Origin: Nocardiopsis sp. FR4 | GTDB taxonomy: Bacteria > Actinomycetota > Actinomycetes > Streptosporangiales > Streptosporangiaceae | Length of the DNA stretch: 64,000 bases | Direction of reading: 5' to 3' | NCBI RefSeq assembly: GCF_009830945.1 | Contig: NZ_VWVV01000003.1 | Location: 186,001-250,000 of the forward strand | Shown here: positions 1-8,887 of the stretch, piece by piece | Layout of the letters: each line of letters begins with the position of its first letter | Position numbering within the stretch: the stretch's first letter is position 1 | Made by a program: the position numbers and the translations under genes | Notes under the pieces: model-generated | What the model was told of the DNA's origin: nothing | Databases searched by the model: none | The model's input: the letters and a program-made list of their open reading frames with translations, nothing else

Positions 1-833
1 GTCCCGCGGACGGCGGCGAGGACGCCAAGGAGGTCAACATCGCGCTGATCGCCTGGGAGGAGGCGATCGCCACCACGAACATGTGGAAGGTCATCCTGGA
101 GGAGAAGGGCTACGACGTCACCGTCACCGACGTCGACGTCGCCCCCATGTACCAGGGCGCCGCCAATGGCGACGTGGACCTGTTCCTCGACACCTGGCTC
201 CCCGTCACCCACGCCGACTACTGGGAGGACTACGGGGACCAGCTGGAGGACCTCGGCTCCTGGTACGACAACGCCAAGCTGACCATCACCGTGCCCTCCT
301 ACATGGAGGACGTGAACAGCATCGCCGACCTGGCCGACCACGCGGAGGAGCTGGACGGCCGCATCGTGGGCATCGACCCGGGCGCGGGCCTGACCCGGGT
401 GACCCGGGAGGAGGCGATGCCGGGCTACGGGCTGGACGGCGACTTCGAGCTGGTCGAGTCCTCCACCGCGGCGATGCTCGCCGAGCTGGACTCCGCGATC
501 GCCGACGAGGAGCCCATCGTGGTCACCCTGTGGCGTCCGCACCCGGCCTACGCCAAGCACGACCTGAAGGACCTGGAGGACCCCGAGGGCCTCATGGGCG
601 ACGCCGAGAGTGTCCACGCCGTCGGCCGGTCGGGCTTCACCGAGGACTTCCCGGAGCTGGCGGGCTGGCTCGGGGACTTCGAGATGACCGACGACGAGCT
701 GGCCACCCTCGAGTCGATGACCCTGGACGAGTACGAGGGCGAGCCCGAGGAGGGCGCCCGCGTCTGGCTGTCGGAGAACCCCGAGTTCCTGGAGCGCGTC
801 CTGGGCGAGGACGCCGAGGGCCTGGAGTTCTAG
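1..833 (+). CDS. Glycine betaine/choline ABC transporter substrate-binding protein, 3' part
   Basis: The reading frame is open from the window edge (first full codon at 3), so the signal peptide and N-terminus lie outside; 276 residues remain. The sequence matches OpuAC/ProX-type extracellular binding proteins for quaternary ammonium osmoprotectants. It has an AWEEAIATTNMWK segment near the visible start, a DLFLDTWLPVTH segment, and a VVTLWRPHPAY segment; tryptophans in these places form the aromatic cage for betaine in the family. It presumably delivers ligand to an ABC importer encoded upstream, outside the window. A strong hairpin follows the stop, so it is probably the last gene of its operon. 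The exact ligand (betaine, choline or carnitine) is inferred only from family. Confidence 0.88.
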   Translation, partial: PADGGEDAKEVNIALIAWEEAIATTNMWKVILEEKGYDVTVTDVDVAPMYQGAANGDVDLFLDTWLPVTHADYWEDYGDQLEDLGSWYDNAKLTITVPSYMEDVNSIADLADHAEELDGRIVGIDPGAGLTRVTREEAMPGYGLDGDFELVESSTAAMLAELDSAIADEEPIVVTLWRPHPAYAKHDLKDLEDPEGLMGDAESVHAVGRSGFTEDFPELAGWLGDFEMTDDELATLESMTLDEYEGEPEEGARVWLSENPEFLERVLGEDAEGLEF

Positions 834-843
834 CGCGAACGCC

Positions 844-873
844 GACGGGCCGCTCCCGCGGGAGCGGCCCGTC
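844..873. terminator. Perfect inverted-repeat terminator between convergent genes
   Basis: A 30-base perfect palindrome (arms of GACGGGCCGCTCCCG type) sits 10 bases after the stop of the betaine-binding protein and 9 bases after the stop of the facing rhomboid gene. It can serve both strands. There is no long T-tract, as is common in high-GC actinomycetes. Confidence 0.75.
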
Positions 874-881
874 CGTGTGTC

Positions 882-1517
882 TCAGGGGGCGTAGTAACCG
901 CCCTGCGCGCCTCCGTAGCCCTGGTTGAGCTGCCGGCTGCGCTCGCGTCTGGGGAGCAGGTAGGCGGCGAGCAGGCCGCCGACGAAGCCGAACAGGTGCG
1001 CCTGCCACGAGACGCCCGGGTACTGCGGCAGCACGCCCCAGATCATCGTCCCGTAGAAGAGGACCACGCAGATCATGATGACGATGTCGACGGTCTTGCG
1101 CTCGATGATGCCGCGCAGGACCGTGTAGCCGAAGTAGCCGAAGACCAGACCGCTGGCGCCCACCGTGAGCGAGAACGGCGCGCTGAACAGCCACACGCCC
1201 ACACCGCTGACGAGGATGACGATCAGGGTGGTGAGCAGGAACCGTCCCAGACCGCTGAAGGCGACGAGCGAGCCCAGCACCAGGAACGGCAGCGAGTTGC
1301 CGATGAGGTGTTCCAGGTTGCCGTGCATGAAGGGCGCGGTGAACACGGTCCAGGGGCCCTGGAAGTCCCAGGCCCGCAGGCCGAACCGCTGGTCGAGTGT
1401 CCCGAAGAGCAGGAAGCTGTCGAGGATCTCGAAGACCCACATGGCCGCGAGCATCCCCGCTACGGTCAGGATGGCGGTGATTCTGGACTGCTTCACCCCA
1501 TCGAGGGTAGAGGACAC
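882..1517 (-). CDS. Rhomboid family intramembrane serine protease
   Basis: A 211-residue polytopic membrane protein with rhomboid hallmarks: HGNLEHLIGN at residues 65-74, GASGLVFG at 120-127 containing the catalytic serine (Ser122), and the partner histidine in the last helix (His174 in SWQAHLFGFVGG). Rhomboids cleave transmembrane substrates within the lipid bilayer. About six hydrophobic helices are visible, the basic bacterial topology. The C-terminus is a short Gly/Tyr-rich tail. It is a single gene facing the betaine-binding protein gene; its substrate cannot be told from sequence. Confidence 0.9.
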   Translation of the reverse strand: MSSTLDGVKQSRITAILTVAGMLAAMWVFEILDSFLLFGTLDQRFGLRAWDFQGPWTVFTAPFMHGNLEHLIGNSLPFLVLGSLVAFSGLGRFLLTTLIVILVSGVGVWLFSAPFSLTVGASGLVFGYFGYTVLRGIIERKTVDIVIMICVVLFYGTMIWGVLPQYPGVSWQAHLFGFVGGLLAAYLLPRRERSRQLNQGYGGAQGGYYAP

Positions 1518-1617
1518 GGCCTTGCGACGGTATGTCCGTGAGGCGCGTGGGAGGTAATTGTCGTGTGTGCCCAGAGTTGTCCGCAGCTCAGCGGGCGGGC
1601 ACGCGGAACGCGGTTCC

Positions 1618-2091
1618 TCAGGAGGTGAGGGACTGGTTGCGCGGCGGGATGCCCGCCATCGCCATGAAGGACTCGACCTTGGCCGGACTGGTCAGGCCGG
1701 TCAGCGGCAGGTACGTGCGCGAGGTGCGGCGGCTCTTCAGCGAGGGGAAGCGCTTGGGCCGCCCGCTGGTGTCGCACAGCCCCAGGGAGCGGATCCGGCC
1801 GGGGAGCACGTAGTAGGAGCCGATGTCCTGGAAGGGCACCCGCACGATGTAGCGGCCGCGCTCGTAGCGGAACTCCCCGTCGGAGACCTCCAGGACGGGG
1901 GACTTGATCATGTGGCCGTGCACGGCCAGCGCGGCGCCCACCAGGGCCGGGAGCACGCCGAGGGTGATGTTCGCCCAGTGCGAGGGGTCGACCGCGACCA
2001 CCGCGGCACCCAGCGCCACCAGAGCGTAACCAGCCCACAGCTCCACGTGTTTGCGGCCTGCGGGGCAGACCAGGCGGACTGTTTCGGACAC
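1618..2091 (-). CDS. Small membrane protein with two N-terminal helices and a PH-like domain
   Basis: A 157-residue protein of unassigned function. Residues ~20-38 and ~42-62 form two hydrophobic segments. They are followed by a soluble beta-rich stretch (KSPVLEVSDGEFRYERG..VRVPFQDIGSYYVLPGR) that resembles the bacterial PH-domain membrane proteins of actinomycetes. The fold assignment is tentative. It is transcribed alone, divergent from the oligopeptide ABC operon across a long AT-richer spacer. Confidence 0.7.
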   Translation of the reverse strand: MSETVRLVCPAGRKHVELWAGYALVALGAAVVAVDPSHWANITLGVLPALVGAALAVHGHMIKSPVLEVSDGEFRYERGRYIVRVPFQDIGSYYVLPGRIRSLGLCDTSGRPKRFPSLKSRRTSRTYLPLTGLTSPAKVESFMAMAGIPPRNQSLTS

Positions 2092-2754
2092 GGCAGTGGC
2101 CTCTCTCGCTGGGAGCTGCGGTGGTGACGGCGATCGCCGAACGAAACCCTATCGGCTCCCGCGGGGTGCGGCAGGTGGTTTCGGACAGCTGAGTATGCGG
2201 ATTCCAGCGTGGTTCCTCCGTGCTTTGGCAGCCCAGGGGTCCCTTGCCGGATTTATCTGGTGATCATCAGATCATCCTATGGATGACATGTTCTGGCTTG
2301 TCATGGAGTCTGAGCGTGGATCGCCGACCTCGACGGGTGGAGGTATGGCGTTATGTGAGAGCTTTGGCACCTTTGTCGGTATCGCTCTGTGTAGTTATTC
2401 GATGTGATTCCGTAGTTAAACGACGTTTACTTTACCATAAACAGTGTTGACGGGCGATGGCTTTCCGCAATGCATTTCTGGCACGTCCGAATCCAGAATC
2501 GGGGCATCTGGGCCTGTTGTGGTGCTCTGACCTGCGATGACATTCGTGTTGCCAGGGTGTTAGGGGTGTGTGTCCGCCTCCGGTGACCATGGGCGCGAAC
2601 CGGTTGCGGATGGGTCACGAATCCGGCAGTGGGGCTATACAGACATTTCGCTCAATGGTCTTCTGATCGACTAATCGCCTAAGTTCTGCGGGGCGTGTGC
2701 GAACCACGCGAACCCCCCAGGTTCGGCTCGTATTAGTGATCAAGGGTGTAACTG
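2092..2754. other. Long AT-richer divergent intergenic region
   Basis: A 663-base gap between the PH-like gene and the oligopeptide operon, clearly richer in A+T than its surroundings. No reading frame has convincing codon bias. It holds a 13-base palindrome at 2417-2429 and a TTGACG at 2447-2452 that could be a -35 box. It most likely contains the promoters of both divergent genes. Confidence 0.6.
2417..2429. promoter_or_regulatory. Palindromic operator candidate TAAACGACGTTTA
   Basis: TAAACG-A-CGTTTA is a perfect inverted repeat about 330 bases upstream of the peptide-binding lipoprotein gene. A 6-base half-site around a central position is typical of LacI/GntR-type dimeric repressors. No such regulator is encoded next to it, so the binding protein is unknown. 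Confidence 0.35.
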
Positions 2755-4452
2755 ATGCACAAACGAAGGAAGACGCTCGCGCTCGCCGCCGCGGGAACCT
2801 CCGCGCTGATGGCGCTGACCGCGTGCTCCGGCGGCGGTGGCGGCGACGGGGAGGGCGAGAAGGTGGTCACCTGGGTGATCAACAGCCTTCCCGCCGCCTG
2901 GGGTTCCATCAGTGCGGCCGGGGGCAGCGTCTACACCGTCCAGATGCTCTCCGGTGTGCTGCCCTACACGGGACAGTGGCAGCCCGACGCGACGTACGAG
3001 TACGACCTGAACGTGCTCGCCGAGGAGCCCACGCTCATCAACGAAGACCCCGAGGCGGGTCCCTTCGAGTTCAGCTTCACCCTCCACGAGGACGCGGTGT
3101 GGAGCGACGGCACCCCGATGACGGGCGAGGACCTGCGGGTCACCATGATGATGTCCGCCTCCCCCACCGAGGGCTACTGCACCACCTGTGACTCCCGCGG
3201 CACCACCGGGCCCGACATGGTGGAGGAGGTCGAGGTCGACGGCAAGACCGCCACCTTCCGCCTCAAGGAGGGCCTGGCCAACCCCGAGTGGATGGCCATG
3301 TTCGACGCCCACAGCGCCGGGGGCGGCTTCTACCCGGCGCACCTGGCCGAGGAGAACGGCTGGGACGTCGACGACCCCGACCAGCTCGGCGAGTACTACA
3401 CCTGGCTGCACGAGACGCGCCCCGAGTGGTCCGGCGGCCCGTACCAGATCGTGGACGGCGACCTGGAGAACCAGGTCGTCAAGGAGCCCAACCCGGAGTG
3501 GTGGGGCGAGACGCCGAAGCTCGACCGCGTCATCATGTCGTACAACACCGACGAGGGCACCTTCGTCAACGCCTTCCAGAACGGTGAGATCGACGGCGCC
3601 AACCCCGCGCAGTACAGCGAGGACGTCATCACCCAGATCGAGGGCATCGGCGCCACCCTCACCGTCGGCGAGGGCAACATCTGGGAGCACATCGACATCA
3701 ACACCAAGAACGAGTTCCTCTCGGACGTCGAGCTGCGCCGCGCCATCTTCACCGCGATCGACCGCGACCAGATCGCCAGCCGCAACTTCGGCGCCGGCTA
3801 CCCCGACTACGAGCTGAAGAACAACCACATCTTCTCCAGCGACAGCGAGTACTACGAGGACCACATCACCGACAGCGGCCAGGGCAGCGGTGACATCGAG
3901 GCCGCCACCGAGATCCTGGAGGAGGCCGGGTACGAGCTCGACGGGGACACCCTCACCCTCGACGGGGAGCAGGTCGGCCCCTTCCGCCTGCGCAGCACCG
4001 ACACCGTCGTGCGCAGCAACTCCCTGCAGCTCATCCAGGCCCAGCTGGCCGAGATCGGCATCGAGACCACCATCGAGATGACCGACGACCTGGGCGGCAT
4101 GCTGGGCGGCACCGAGTACGACATCGTCCAGTTCGGCTGGAGCGGCACCCCCTACTTCACCTCCAGCCCCCAGCAGTTCTGGCACAGCGAGAGCGAGAGC
4201 AACTTCGGCGGCCTGGAGAACGACGAGGTCGACGAGCACGCCATCGCCGCCGGCACGGCCCCCAGCCTGGACGAGGCGGCCGAGCACGCCAACGCGGCCG
4301 TGGCCGCCGTGGTGCCCGAGGCCTACTCGCTGCCGATCATGGCCGAGCCCAACTACTTCTTCGTGAGCGACAGGCTCGCCAACGTCGAGGACAACCTGCA
4401 GTCCAGCTACCGCGCCACCTACAACATCGGTGAGTGGGACATCGCCGAGTAA
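2755..4452 (+). CDS. Oligopeptide-type ABC transporter substrate-binding lipoprotein (SBP family 5)
   Basis: 565 residues with a lipoprotein signal peptide: basic start MHKRRK, hydrophobic core, lipobox LTAC with Cys24 as the expected lipidated residue, then a Gly-rich linker. The rest matches the DppA/OppA-like family: KVVTWVIN at the mature start, a central ..FTLHEDAVWSDGTPMTGEDL segment, and the C-terminal YDIVQFGWSG. It binds peptides or related solutes outside the membrane and feeds the importer encoded by the next three genes. The ATG is preceded by AAGGGTG. Substrate specificity cannot be read from sequence. Confidence 0.9.
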   Translation: MHKRRKTLALAAAGTSALMALTACSGGGGGDGEGEKVVTWVINSLPAAWGSISAAGGSVYTVQMLSGVLPYTGQWQPDATYEYDLNVLAEEPTLINEDPEAGPFEFSFTLHEDAVWSDGTPMTGEDLRVTMMMSASPTEGYCTTCDSRGTTGPDMVEEVEVDGKTATFRLKEGLANPEWMAMFDAHSAGGGFYPAHLAEENGWDVDDPDQLGEYYTWLHETRPEWSGGPYQIVDGDLENQVVKEPNPEWWGETPKLDRVIMSYNTDEGTFVNAFQNGEIDGANPAQYSEDVITQIEGIGATLTVGEGNIWEHIDINTKNEFLSDVELRRAIFTAIDRDQIASRNFGAGYPDYELKNNHIFSSDSEYYEDHITDSGQGSGDIEAATEILEEAGYELDGDTLTLDGEQVGPFRLRSTDTVVRSNSLQLIQAQLAEIGIETTIEMTDDLGGMLGGTEYDIVQFGWSGTPYFTSSPQQFWHSESESNFGGLENDEVDEHAIAAGTAPSLDEAAEHANAAVAAVVPEAYSLPIMAEPNYFFVSDRLANVEDNLQSSYRATYNIGEWDIAE

Positions 4453-4536
4453 CTCGGCTCAAGGTCCCAGGCCCGGGTCCGGACCACCCCGTCCGGACCC
4501 GGGCCGGTCCTCGTCCACCCCTGAAGGATCACACCC

Positions 4537-5547
4537 ATGCTCGTTTACACGGTGCGGCGCGTCCTGGGCGCGATACCCATCCTGCTCCTGGCCTCCGTGC
4601 TCACCTTCGTCCTCATCGACGTCTCCGGCGACCCGCTCGCCGACCTGCGGATGCAGCAGCCGCCGCCGGACCCCTCGGTCATCCAGCTCCAGGAGGAGCG
4701 GCTCTACCTGGACCGCTCCATGCCCGAGCGCTACTGGCTCTGGATCACCGGCATCGGCGGCAACGGCGACATCGGACTGCTCCAGGGCAAGTTCGGCCCC
4801 TCCACCCAGAGCGCCACCTACGACATCGGCGAGAACCTCTTCCTGCGCCTGGGCACCACCCTGCGCCTGGTCGGCGCGGCCATGGTCTTCGCCCTGGGCC
4901 TGGCCGTCCTCGCCGGCGTGGTCAGCGCGATGCGCCAGTACTCCAAGCTCGACTACACCCTCACGTTCATCGGGTTCCTCGCCCTGGCGATGCCGGTCTT
5001 CTGGTTCGCGGGCATCATGCAGCAGGCCGGGGTGGGCTTCAACGAACTCGTGGGGAGCCAGGTCTTCGCCACGATCGGGGACGGCACCTACCAGGCCCAG
5101 GGCCAGGACCTGTGGGGGCGGATCACCAACGCCTTCGCCTACATGACCCTGCCCACCATCGTGCTGATGCTGACCAGCTTCGCCTCCTGGAGCCGGTACC
5201 AGCGCACCTCCATGCTGGAGGTGCTCAACAGCGACTACGTCCGCCTGGCCCGGGCCAAGGGCCTGCCCAACCGCGTCGTCATCCGCCGCCACGCGCTGCG
5301 CACCGCCCTGATCCCGCTGACCACCGTGGCCGCGGTCGGCATCGCCGGGATCATCGACGGCGCGATCCTGACCGAGCGCGTCTTCCAGTGGCGCGGCCTG
5401 GGCGAGTTCTTCATCGCCGCGGTGGAGAAGAACGACTCCTACGCGCTGATGGCCTGGCTGCTGCTCAGCGGCGTCCTGGTCATCCTGGCCAACCTCATCG
5501 CCGACCTGCTGTACGGCGTGCTCGACCCGAGGATCCGCTATGAGTGA
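4537..5547 (+). CDS. Oligopeptide ABC transporter permease (DppB/OppB type)
   Basis: A 336-residue inner-membrane permease. It starts with the family's first helix (YTVRRVLGAIPILLLAS), has a large external loop, and carries the cytoplasmic EAA-loop sequence (LNSDYVRLARAKGLPNRVVI) that contacts the ATPase. An AAGGATCAC ribosome site precedes the ATG. The stop overlaps the start of the second permease by 8 bases, showing translational coupling in the operon. Confidence 0.93.
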   Translation: MLVYTVRRVLGAIPILLLASVLTFVLIDVSGDPLADLRMQQPPPDPSVIQLQEERLYLDRSMPERYWLWITGIGGNGDIGLLQGKFGPSTQSATYDIGENLFLRLGTTLRLVGAAMVFALGLAVLAGVVSAMRQYSKLDYTLTFIGFLALAMPVFWFAGIMQQAGVGFNELVGSQVFATIGDGTYQAQGQDLWGRITNAFAYMTLPTIVLMLTSFASWSRYQRTSMLEVLNSDYVRLARAKGLPNRVVIRRHALRTALIPLTTVAAVGIAGIIDGAILTERVFQWRGLGEFFIAAVEKNDSYALMAWLLLSGVLVILANLIADLLYGVLDPRIRYE

Positions 5548-6460
5548 GACGAAGGTTCCCCCGGCGCCCCGGAGCACCGACGCCGAGAGCGTCGGCGGCG
5601 CCGAACGCACCCAGCTGCAGATGATCCTGTCCCGGTTCGTGCGGCACCGGGCCGCCATGGTGAGCCTGGTGGTCCTGGTCCTCATCGTCCTGGGGGCCTT
5701 CCTCGGCCCGTTCCTCTGGCGGTGGGACCACCTGGTCCACCTGGAGATCCCGGCGAGCGTGCCGCCCGGACCCGAGCACCCGCTCGGCACCACCACCGCC
5801 GGGCACGACGTCCTGGGCCAGCTCATGCGCGGCGCCCAGCAGACGCTGAAGGTCGCCTTCACCGTGTCCATCATGGGCACCGTGGTCGGCTCCCTGTGGG
5901 GGGCCGCCTCGGGCTACTACGGCGGGCGCGTCGACGCCCTCATGATGCGCGTCGTGGACGTGTTCATGATCGTCCCGCTGCTGGTGATGGTGGCCGCGAT
6001 CGCGGGCAACGTCCGCGGCGGCACCACCTGGTACGCGGTGGCGCTGATCATCGGGTTCTTCGCCTGGGCGCAGATCGCCCGCGTCGTGCGCGGCGTGGTC
6101 CTGTCCCTGCGCGAGCAGGAGTTCGTGGAGGCGGCCAAGGCCGCCGGGGCCTCGCCCAGCTGGATCATCGTCCGGCACCTGCTGCCCAACGCGGCCGGGC
6201 CGATCATCGTCGCGGCCACCCTGCTGATCGCCGTGGCGATCCTGCTGGAGGCGGGCATGTCCTTCCTCCAGTTCGGCATCCAGCCGCCCGACATCTCGCT
6301 CGGCCAGATGATCGGTGACGCCCGCACGGCCGCGTCCACCCGGCCCTGGCTGTTCTACCCTCCCGGCGTGCTGCTGCTGGTGGTCTGCCTGACGATCAAC
6401 TTCATCGGCGACGGCCTCCGCGACGCCCTCGACCCACGACAGACCATGGTGCGGCGATGA
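5540..6460 (+). CDS. Oligopeptide ABC transporter permease (DppC/OppC type)
   Basis: A 306-residue permease, partner of the preceding gene. It shows the OppC N-terminal pattern (ILSRFVRHRAAMVSLVVLVLIVL) and the HPLGTTTAGHDVLGQLMRG motif. The EAA loop (EQEFVEAAKAAGASPSWIIV) docks to the ATPase. Start overlaps the upstream gene and the last 4 bases overlap the ATPase start (ATGA), so all three are co-translated. Confidence 0.93.
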   Translation: MSETKVPPAPRSTDAESVGGAERTQLQMILSRFVRHRAAMVSLVVLVLIVLGAFLGPFLWRWDHLVHLEIPASVPPGPEHPLGTTTAGHDVLGQLMRGAQQTLKVAFTVSIMGTVVGSLWGAASGYYGGRVDALMMRVVDVFMIVPLLVMVAAIAGNVRGGTTWYAVALIIGFFAWAQIARVVRGVVLSLREQEFVEAAKAAGASPSWIIVRHLLPNAAGPIIVAATLLIAVAILLEAGMSFLQFGIQPPDISLGQMIGDARTAASTRPWLFYPPGVLLLVVCLTINFIGDGLRDALDPRQTMVRR

Positions 6461-8664
6461 CCACGACAGAACACACGAGCAACGAGGGGACCGCCGCGGC
6501 GGGCACCGCGGACGTGGTGCTGGAGGTCCGCGACCTCAGCGTCACCTTCCGCTCCGACGACGGGCCGCTGCCCGCCGTGCGCGAGGTGTCCTACGTCCTG
6601 CGCAGGGGAGAGGCCCTGGGGATCGTGGGCGAGTCCGGATCGGGCAAGTCCGTGACCTCCATGGCGATCATGGGACTGCTGCCCAAGGGCGCCCGGGTCG
6701 AGGGTTCGGCCAAGGTCCTGGGGCAGGAGATCATCGGCCTCACGGACGCGCAGATCAGCAAGGTCCGCGGCGACAAGATCGCGATGATCTTCCAGGACCC
6801 GCTGACCTCCCTCAACCCCGTCTACACCATCGGCTACCAGATCGCCGAGGCCGTGCTCGCGCACCGGAAGGTGGGCAAGAAGGCCGCGGAGGCCCGCGCC
6901 CTGGAACTGCTGGAACTGGTGGGCATCCCCAACCCGGAGCAGCGGCTCAGGCAGTACCCCCACGAGCTGTCGGGAGGTATGCGCCAGCGCGTGGTCATCG
7001 CCATCGCGATGGCCAACGAGCCGGACGTCATCATCGCCGACGAGCCGACCACCGCCCTGGACGTGACCGTCCAGGCCCAGGTCCTGGAGGCGCTGGAGGC
7101 GGCCCGCAGGGAGACGGGCGCCGCGCTGGTGCTCATCACGCACGACCTCGGCGTGGTGGCCGGGCACGTCGACCGGATCGGCGTCATGTACGGCGGCCGC
7201 CTCGTGGAGACGGGACCGGTGGAGGAGGTCTTCTACCGGCCGCGGATGCCCTACGCCCTCGGCCTGCTGGGGTCGCTGCCCCGGCTGGACGAGGAGCGGC
7301 ACGAGCGGCTCACCCCCATCGTGGGAACCCCGCCCTCCCTGCTCTCCCTGCCCACCGGCTGCACTTTCGCGCCGCGCTGCCCGATGGCGCGCGAGCTGTG
7401 CCACCAGGAGGAGCCGCGCCTGCTGGCCGCCGACGGGAGCGGGGAGCGCGTCCCCGTCGCCGTGGAGGACACCGGCGCGCACGCGGCGGCCTGCCACTTC
7501 AGCGACGAACTGGAGGGCGCGCGGCCCACCGACCTGTTCCGGGGCACCGCGGTGGCGACTGAGGCCGCCGAGGACGGGGCCGGGGAGGCCCTCGCCGAGG
7601 TCGCCGAGGGAGCCCCGGGCGCGGACCCGGAGGGGGCCGCGGACCCGGGCACCGGAGAGGTCATCCTCACCGTCCGGGACCTCGTCAAGCACTTCCCGAT
7701 CCGGTCCAAGGGCCTGCTCAGGAGGAGGATCGGCGAGGTGCAGGCGGTGTCGGGGGTCTCCCTCGAACTGCGTGAGCGCGAGACCCTCGCCCTGGTCGGC
7801 GAGTCCGGGTGCGGAAAGTCCACCACCGCCCGGCTCATGCTCCAGCTGATCAGGCAGACCTCGGGCGAGGTCAGCTACCGGGGCCAGCCGCTGCACACGC
7901 TGTCCCCGCGCCAGATGCGGCCGCTGCGCCGCGACCTCCAGCTGGTCTTCCAGGACCCCTTCGCCTCCCTGGACCCGCGCATGACGGTCTCGGACATCAT
8001 CGCCGAACCGCTGCGGATCCACGGCCAGCGCAACGGCACCGCCAAGCGGAGGGTCCGGGAGCTCCTGGAGCTGGTGGGCCTCAACCCCGAGCACGGCTCG
8101 CGCTACCCGCACGAGTTCTCCGGCGGCCAGCGCCAGCGCATCGGCATCGCCCGGGCCCTGGCGCTCAACCCCAAGGTGCTCATCCTGGACGAGCCTGTCT
8201 CGGCCCTGGACGTGTCCATCCAGGCGGGCGTCATCAACCTGCTGGAGGACCTCCAGGACGAGCTGGGGCTGTCGTACCTGTTCGTCTCGCACGACCTGTC
8301 GGTGGTCAAGCACATCGCCGACCGGGTGGCCGTGATGTACCTCGGCAAGATCGTGGAGACGGGGACCACCGACCAGCTGTTCGGCGCGCCCGCGCACCCC
8401 TACACGCAGGCCCTGATCTCGGCGATCCCGCTGCCGGACCCCGTCAAGGAGCGCACCCGGGAGCGGATCGTGGTCACCGGGGACGTCCCCAACCCGGCCA
8501 ACCCGCCCTCGGGCTGCCGGTTCCGGACCCGGTGCCCGAAGTTCGCGGGCGAACTGTCCGAGAACGAGCGCGTGAAGTGCGTGGAGGAGCCCCCCGAGCT
8601 GCTGGACCGGGGGACCGGCCACCAGGACGCGTGCCACTACTCCAAGGCGGTCGAACTCATCTGA
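6457..8664 (+). CDS. Fused double ATPase of the oligopeptide ABC transporter (DppD-DppF in one chain)
   Basis: 735 residues holding two complete ABC ATPase domains. Domain 1 has Walker A GESGSGKS (about 58-65), signature LSGGMRQR and Walker B VIIADEPT. Domain 2 has Walker A GESGCGKS (about 448-455), signature FSGGQRQR and Walker B VLILDEPV. Each ends in the oligopeptide-ATPase tail with a Cys pair (CTFAPRCP; CRFRTRCP). An acidic Ala/Glu-rich linker of roughly 60 residues joins them. Two separate genes, DppD and DppF, do this work in many bacteria; here they are fused, so the complex should contain one copy of this chain. It energises import by the two preceding permeases. Confidence 0.93.
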   Translation: MTTTEHTSNEGTAAAGTADVVLEVRDLSVTFRSDDGPLPAVREVSYVLRRGEALGIVGESGSGKSVTSMAIMGLLPKGARVEGSAKVLGQEIIGLTDAQISKVRGDKIAMIFQDPLTSLNPVYTIGYQIAEAVLAHRKVGKKAAEARALELLELVGIPNPEQRLRQYPHELSGGMRQRVVIAIAMANEPDVIIADEPTTALDVTVQAQVLEALEAARRETGAALVLITHDLGVVAGHVDRIGVMYGGRLVETGPVEEVFYRPRMPYALGLLGSLPRLDEERHERLTPIVGTPPSLLSLPTGCTFAPRCPMARELCHQEEPRLLAADGSGERVPVAVEDTGAHAAACHFSDELEGARPTDLFRGTAVATEAAEDGAGEALAEVAEGAPGADPEGAADPGTGEVILTVRDLVKHFPIRSKGLLRRRIGEVQAVSGVSLELRERETLALVGESGCGKSTTARLMLQLIRQTSGEVSYRGQPLHTLSPRQMRPLRRDLQLVFQDPFASLDPRMTVSDIIAEPLRIHGQRNGTAKRRVRELLELVGLNPEHGSRYPHEFSGGQRQRIGIARALALNPKVLILDEPVSALDVSIQAGVINLLEDLQDELGLSYLFVSHDLSVVKHIADRVAVMYLGKIVETGTTDQLFGAPAHPYTQALISAIPLPDPVKERTRERIVVTGDVPNPANPPSGCRFRTRCPKFAGELSENERVKCVEEPPELLDRGTGHQDACHYSKAVELI

Positions 8665-8710
8665 GGCCCGGGGCCGCCGCGGGGGTCGCCCCCTGCGGCG
8701 GCCCCCGGAT
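8665..8710 (+). terminator. GC hairpin ending the oligopeptide operon
   Basis: Immediately after the ATPase stop, GGGGCCGCCGCGGGGG pairs with CCCCCTGCGGCGGCCCC around a short loop. Position and stem strength suit a terminator. Confidence 0.7.
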
Positions 8711-8887
8711 GGCCGGAATCGGACAACTTTCCCACTAGCGGTCGGGGTTCACGCTGGTTGGCGGGGTCCACCCACCCGGGCGCGCGCCGTTCCAGGGCGA
8801 CCCACCCGCGAGGTCCTGGCAACGGGAGCGGCGCGCGGGTTAGGGTGCGGTGCCCTTTTCTGCCCGTGACCGGTAGGAGACACCCCG

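Noticed and set aside
2740-4287. A 515-codon minus-strand frame
   Set aside because: Antisense shadow of the peptide-binding lipoprotein; Val/Leu/Gly/Asp-rich with no recognisable domain.
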